DNA from: Microcella alkalica
GTDB lineage: Bacteria > Actinomycetota > Actinomycetes > Actinomycetales > Microbacteriaceae
Assembly (NCBI RefSeq): GCF_014595885.1
Contig: NZ_JABUKC010000001.1
Location: 496,001-560,000, forward strand
DNA: 64,000 nucleotides
Direction: 5' to 3'
Shown: one piece after another, positions 60,781-64,000 of the stretch
Layout: each line of letters starts with the position of its first letter
Numbering within the stretch: position 1 is the stretch's first letter
The notes under the pieces: model-generated
What the model was told of the DNA's origin: nothing
Seen by the model: only the letters and a program-made list of their open reading frames with translations
The model's database searches: none
Program-made: the position numbers and the translations under genes

Positions 60781-61857
60781 GTGAGCAGCATCACGAACGG
60801 CGCCCTCGGCGCGACCCTGACCGCCCCCGTCGTGCCCGAGCGACGCGAGCGGCTCGTGCCGACCGCCGTCGACGGCCCGCGCCGCGTGCTGCTCGCCGCG
60901 CCCCGCGGCTACTGCGCCGGCGTCGACCGCGCCGTCATCGCCGTCGAGAAGGCGCTCGAGCAGTACGGCGCCCCCGTCTACGTGCGCAAGCAGATCGTGC
61001 ACAACGTGCACGTCGTGAGCGAGCTCGAGAAGCAGGGCGCGATCTTCGTCGACGAGGTCGACGAGGTGCCGGAGGGCTCGCACATCGTGTTCTCGGCGCA
61101 CGGCGTGAGCCCGGCGGTCGTGCAGGGCGCCGCCGATCGAGGGCTCGCCGCGATCGATGCGACGTGCCCGCTCGTGACGAAGGTGCACCGCGAAGCGGTG
61201 CGCTTCGCGAAGCAGGACTACCGCATCCTGCTCATCGGTCACGCGGGCCACGAGGAGGTCGAGGGCACGATGGGCCACGCCCCAGAGCGCACGATCCTCA
61301 TCGGCACGCCGGAGGAGGCCGACACGGTCGAGGTGCCCGAGAGCGACACCCTCATCTGGCTGTCGCAGACGACGCTGAGCGTCGACGAGACCATGGAGAC
61401 CGTGCGGCGCCTGCGCGCGCGGTTCCCGCACCTGCAGGATCCGCCGAGCGACGACATCTGCTACGCCACCCAGAACCGACAGGTCGCCATCAAGAAGGTG
61501 GCACCGGATGCTGACCTCGTGATCGTCGTCGGCTCGGCCAACTCCTCCAACAGCGTGCGCCTCGTCGAGGTCGCCCTCGAGTACGGCGCGAAGGCCGCCT
61601 ACCGCGTCGACTACGCGAGCGAGATCAAGCAGGAGTGGCTCGAGGGCGTCGCGACGGTCGGCGTCACGAGCGGCGCGAGCGTGCCGGAGGTGCTCGTGCA
61701 GCAGGTGCTCGCCGACCTCGCCGACGCCGGCTTCGCCGACGTCGAGGTCGTCAAGACGGCGGAGGAGGACCTCATGTTCTCGCTGCCGAAGGAGCTGCGC
61801 ACCACGGCGAGCGGCGAGCAGGACGCTCGCGCGCTCGGCGGCCGCACTCGAGCCTGA
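60781..61857 (+). CDS. ispH: 4-hydroxy-3-methylbut-2-enyl diphosphate reductase
   Basis: The last step of the MEP pathway, giving IPP and DMAPP with an iron-sulfur cluster. The 358-residue protein keeps the three cluster cysteines in [12 protein letters not shown] (Cys45), [16 protein letters not shown] and [13 protein letters not shown], plus the substrate motifs [36 protein letters not shown] and [18 protein letters not shown] ends 7 nt before the GTG and there is no Shine-Dalgarno. Its place near xseA-xseB is the same as lytB2 in mycobacteria. It supplies precursors for the cis-prenyl synthase at 46.3 kb. Confidence 0.96.
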   Translation: MSSITNGALGATLTAPVVPERRERLVPTAVDGPRRVLLAAPRGYCAGVDRAVIAVEKALEQYGAPVYVRKQIVHNVHVVSELEKQGAIFVDEVDEVPEGSHIVFSAHGVSPAVVQGAADRGLAAIDATCPLVTKVHREAVRFAKQDYRILLIGHAGHEEVEGTMGHAPERTILIGTPEEADTVEVPESDTLIWLSQTTLSVDETMETVRRLRARFPHLQDPPSDDICYATQNRQVAIKKVAPDADLVIVVGSANSSNSVRLVEVALEYGAKAAYRVDYASEIKQEWLEGVATVGVTSGASVPEVLVQQVLADLADAGFADVEVVKTAEEDLMFSLPKELRTTASGEQDARALGGRTRA

Positions 61858-61926
61858 GCACCGCTCGCCCGGCCCGGCAGTAGTCTGCGAGGGCAGCGCC
61901 CCCACGGGCGCGCCTCGGGAGGGAAG

Positions 61927-63117
61927 ATGCCCGGCATCGCACTGCCGCGCGACATCGCGTCGGCGGTCGTCGTGCGCGGCTTCGCGACGGCACAGCGCGC
62001 GATCGTCGTCGTGGCAATGCTGCTCACGGTCGTGCCCGTCACCGTCACCGTGCTCGACCGCGGGGGCTCGGTGCCGCACCTTCTCGTCGCGGTCGCCTGC
62101 CTGCTCGTCACCGCCGGTCTTGCACTGCAGCTGCTGCTCGCGCCCAGCGTCGGTCGCGCCGTGCTCTTCCTCGTCGGCGGCTCGGTCGTCTCCTCGGTGT
62201 ACGCCGTCGCCCTGCTGCGGTCGGGCGCCGACCTCACCGAGCCGGCGCCGTTCCTCGTCAACCGCATCGCCGTCGCGCTGCTGATGGTCGGCGCCCTCAG
62301 CGCCAGCGCCCGCGTGGGGCTCGTGTGGACCGTGCTCGGCTTCGCCGCGGGCGAGCTCTCGCTCATCGTCGGCTTCGCCCTCGCGGGGGAGGCCGCGCCC
62401 ACTGGGGTCGCTCCGTTCCTCGCGCTCGCCGTCGTGCTCGCCGTGTACGGGGCCTTCGAGATCGGCGGCCGCCGGCTGCGCAGTCAGCTGGCCGACATCG
62501 GCGCGCTCCAGTCGGAGCTCGCGGAGGTCGAGCATCAGCGCGAGCTCGAACGGCGCGCCTCGCGCATCGTGCACGACACCGTGCTCGCCGACCTCGCGAT
62601 CGTCGCCGCTCGCTCGGGCCCCGTCGACGGGGCGGCGCGAGCGCGCCTCGAGCGCGACGTCGCGGCCGCCGCCGCCGGCACGGTCGCGCTGCGGGGAGCG
62701 GGGGCCGCGCCCGCCCGCTCGAGGGTCGGCGACGAGCTGCTCGACCTCGCTCGCGACTACCAGTGGAGCGGCGTGCGCATCGACATCTCCGGTTTCGACG
62801 CACTCGACGCGGAGGTCGACGACGACGTGCGCGAGGCCGTCATCGGTGCGACGCGCGCCGCGCTCGACAACGTCGTGCGGCACGCCGGCGCCGACCGGGC
62901 CGAGGTCGTCGTCGGGGTGCGCGACGGCACGCTCTCGGTGCTCGTCGTCGATGACGGCATCGGCTTCGCCGCCGACGACGTCGACCCCGACCGCCTGGGC
63001 GTCCGTTCGTCGATCGATGAGCGCGTGCGCCGTGTCGGGGGCGCCGTGCGCGTGTGGTCGGGCGACGAGGGCACGACCGTCATGCTGACCGTGCCGGCTC
63101 GAACGGGCGCATCATGA
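61927..63117 (+). CDS. Membrane sensor histidine kinase-like protein (NarL/LytS-type ATPase domain)
   Basis: A 396-residue protein with about six N-terminal helices (residues 20-185), a short coiled coil (LQSELAEVEHQRELERRAS), a dimerisation helix with candidate phospho-acceptor His in RASRIVHDTVLADLAIV, and a C-terminal HATPase domain: N-box EAVIGATRAALDNVVRHAGA and G-boxes VVDDGIGFAADDVDPDRLGVRSSIDERV. The VHD instead of the usual H-E/D-L-R order resembles actinobacterial DesK-like kinases. The ATG follows GGGAGGGAAG. A TAGTCT near 61881 may be the -10 box. The next gene overlaps by 4 nt. Confidence 0.82.
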   Translation: MPGIALPRDIASAVVVRGFATAQRAIVVVAMLLTVVPVTVTVLDRGGSVPHLLVAVACLLVTAGLALQLLLAPSVGRAVLFLVGGSVVSSVYAVALLRSGADLTEPAPFLVNRIAVALLMVGALSASARVGLVWTVLGFAAGELSLIVGFALAGEAAPTGVAPFLALAVVLAVYGAFEIGGRRLRSQLADIGALQSELAEVEHQRELERRASRIVHDTVLADLAIVAARSGPVDGAARARLERDVAAAAAGTVALRGAGAAPARSRVGDELLDLARDYQWSGVRIDISGFDALDAEVDDDVREAVIGATRAALDNVVRHAGADRAEVVVGVRDGTLSVLVVDDGIGFAADDVDPDRLGVRSSIDERVRRVGGAVRVWSGDEGTTVMLTVPARTGAS

Positions 63118-64000
63118 GAGGCGCAGCGATGCGAGCACCGCGCACGCCCCGCAGCGCCACGGGCGAGCGGCTCGGCTCACTGTGGTCGGCCGACCCGCTC
63201 AGTTGGCTCGCCACGCGGTGGCTCGCCGCCGGGTGCGCGATCAGCGCGGTGCTGCTGGCGGTGGTGATGCTCGTGCTGTTCGCCGGCAGCTCGGCGCGCC
63301 TGCCCGTGCAGATCGCCGCGCTCGCCGTGTCGACCGCCGCGTTCGCGCTCGTGCACGTCGCCACGCGCCCGCACCGCGGCGGGCTGCCCGAGTCGACCGC
63401 GTGGGCCGCACTGGCCCTGTCGCTCGCGGGCGTCGGCCTCTCGGCGGCGGGCTACGTCGGCCTGGACTTCCGCGTGCAGTTCTGGTGGGCGCCGGTGAGC
63501 GTCTCACTGCTGCTCATCGCGCTCACCCCTTTCTCGACGGCGGCGCAGGTGGCCCGCTACGGCGCGGCGTCGTTCGTGGTGTGCGGCGGCCTCGCCGTCG
63601 GGCTCGCCTCGACCGGCACCCTGCAGTGGCCGATGCTCGTCATCATCTACCTCGTCGAACTGCAGATCGTGATCGCGACGGTGGGCTGCATCGTCTTCAC
63701 CACGGTCGTCACGCGCCTGCTGCGCGGCTGGAACGAGCGCCCCCTGCCGGCCGTCGCGACAGGGCCCGAGCCCGAGCCCGATCCTGATGCGCGGCGCGAG
63801 CCGAACGAGGCCGACGACCGCGCGGAGTCCGCGCGCGCCGAGCTCGCCGCCCGCGTCGATGAGGCCATGTCGGCGCGGCTCGCGGCGCCGCTGCAGCTGC
63901 TGCGGGGCATCCTCGATCGGGGCGTCGTCGAGCCGGAGGATCAGCGGCGCGCGCTCGAACTCGCCGCCGCGCTGCGCGCCGACCTCGTCGCGCAGGCCGA
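63114..64000 (+). CDS. Membrane protein paired with the sensor kinase, truncated by the window edge
   Basis: The ATG overlaps the upstream stop (ATGA) and the frame stays open to the end of the window, giving at least 295 residues. After a basic start (MRAPRTPRSATGERLG) there are about six helices from residue 30 to about 200 (WLAAGCAISAVLLAVVMLVLF through VIIYLVELQIVIATVGCIVF). An acidic Pro/Glu linker and a predicted cytoplasmic helical region (SARAELAARVDEAMSARLAAPLQLLRGILD) follow. That region could be the start of a degenerate dimerisation domain, making this a second kinase-like protein of a heteromeric sensor. The deciding C-terminal part is outside the window. Confidence 0.7.
   Translation, partial: MRGAAMRAPRTPRSATGERLGSLWSADPLSWLATRWLAAGCAISAVLLAVVMLVLFAGSSARLPVQIAALAVSTAAFALVHVATRPHRGGLPESTAWAALALSLAGVGLSAAGYVGLDFRVQFWWAPVSVSLLLIALTPFSTAAQVARYGAASFVVCGGLAVGLASTGTLQWPMLVIIYLVELQIVIATVGCIVFTTVVTRLLRGWNERPLPAVATGPEPEPDPDARREPNEADDRAESARAELAARVDEAMSARLAAPLQLLRGILDRGVVEPEDQRRALELAAALRADLVAQA

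Overview
This 64 kb window is a chromosomal segment from a high-GC actinobacterium. Gene order and protein types point to the family Microbacteriaceae: F420-dependent glucose-6-phosphate dehydrogenase, Ctc-type L25, PIN-PhoH, DUF4245 and DUF4307 proteins, ExoVII, and actinobacterial-style promoters. I cannot fix the genus. Nearly all of it is ordinary chromosome. There is no prophage, integrase, transposase, rRNA operon or CRISPR array.

Layout. 1-6.3 kb: end of an ABC-F ATPase, an fgd unit, an SDR gene, small envelope proteins, a MarR regulator, tRNA-Gln and a FitAB/VapBC-type toxin-antitoxin pair with its own palindromic operator. 6.3-20.1 kb: sdaA, an SRPBCC protein overlapping glmU, prs, a class III aminotransferase, an APC permease, a CoA-transferase fused to a membrane domain, divergent gnd/gntK, then rplY behind a structured leader, and pth. 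20.2-36.2 kb: mfd, a CPBP protease, an MFS exporter, a repeat-rich gap with a perfect 30-bp inverted repeat, mazG, an ABC-2 exporter pair, hisS, eno, ftsB, DUF501, a subtilase, ndh and tRNA-Leu. This block matches the mycobacterial order prs-glmU / pth-rplY / mfd-mazG-eno-ftsB-DUF501.

36-49.8 kb: a large secreted/membrane protein, lemA-htpX, a YcaQ/AlkX-type glycosylase, an AI-2E exporter overlapping ilvA, greA-DUF4307, hemolysin III, uppS, a class V aminotransferase and phoH2. 49.8-54.4 kb is the most distinctive locus: a winged-helix regulator divergent from dabB-dabA-PII-like, a predicted energy-coupled inorganic carbon (bicarbonate/CO2) uptake system with its own PII-type sensor. All three genes overlap by 4 nt, and DabA keeps the four zinc-site residues at the expected spacing. 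54.5-64 kb: fumC, a beta-carbonic anhydrase, DUF4245, xseB-xseA, an ABC-2 exporter pair, ispH and two overlapping membrane sensor genes, the second running off the window.

Two features help read the whole window. First, about twenty genes have a -10 box (TANNNT or CANNNT) ending 6-8 nt before the start codon and no Shine-Dalgarno sequence. This suggests leaderless mRNAs, and I used it to choose starts. Second, convergent genes are often separated by GC-rich hairpins with little or no T-tract. All functions are inferred by reading motifs; no database search was run.
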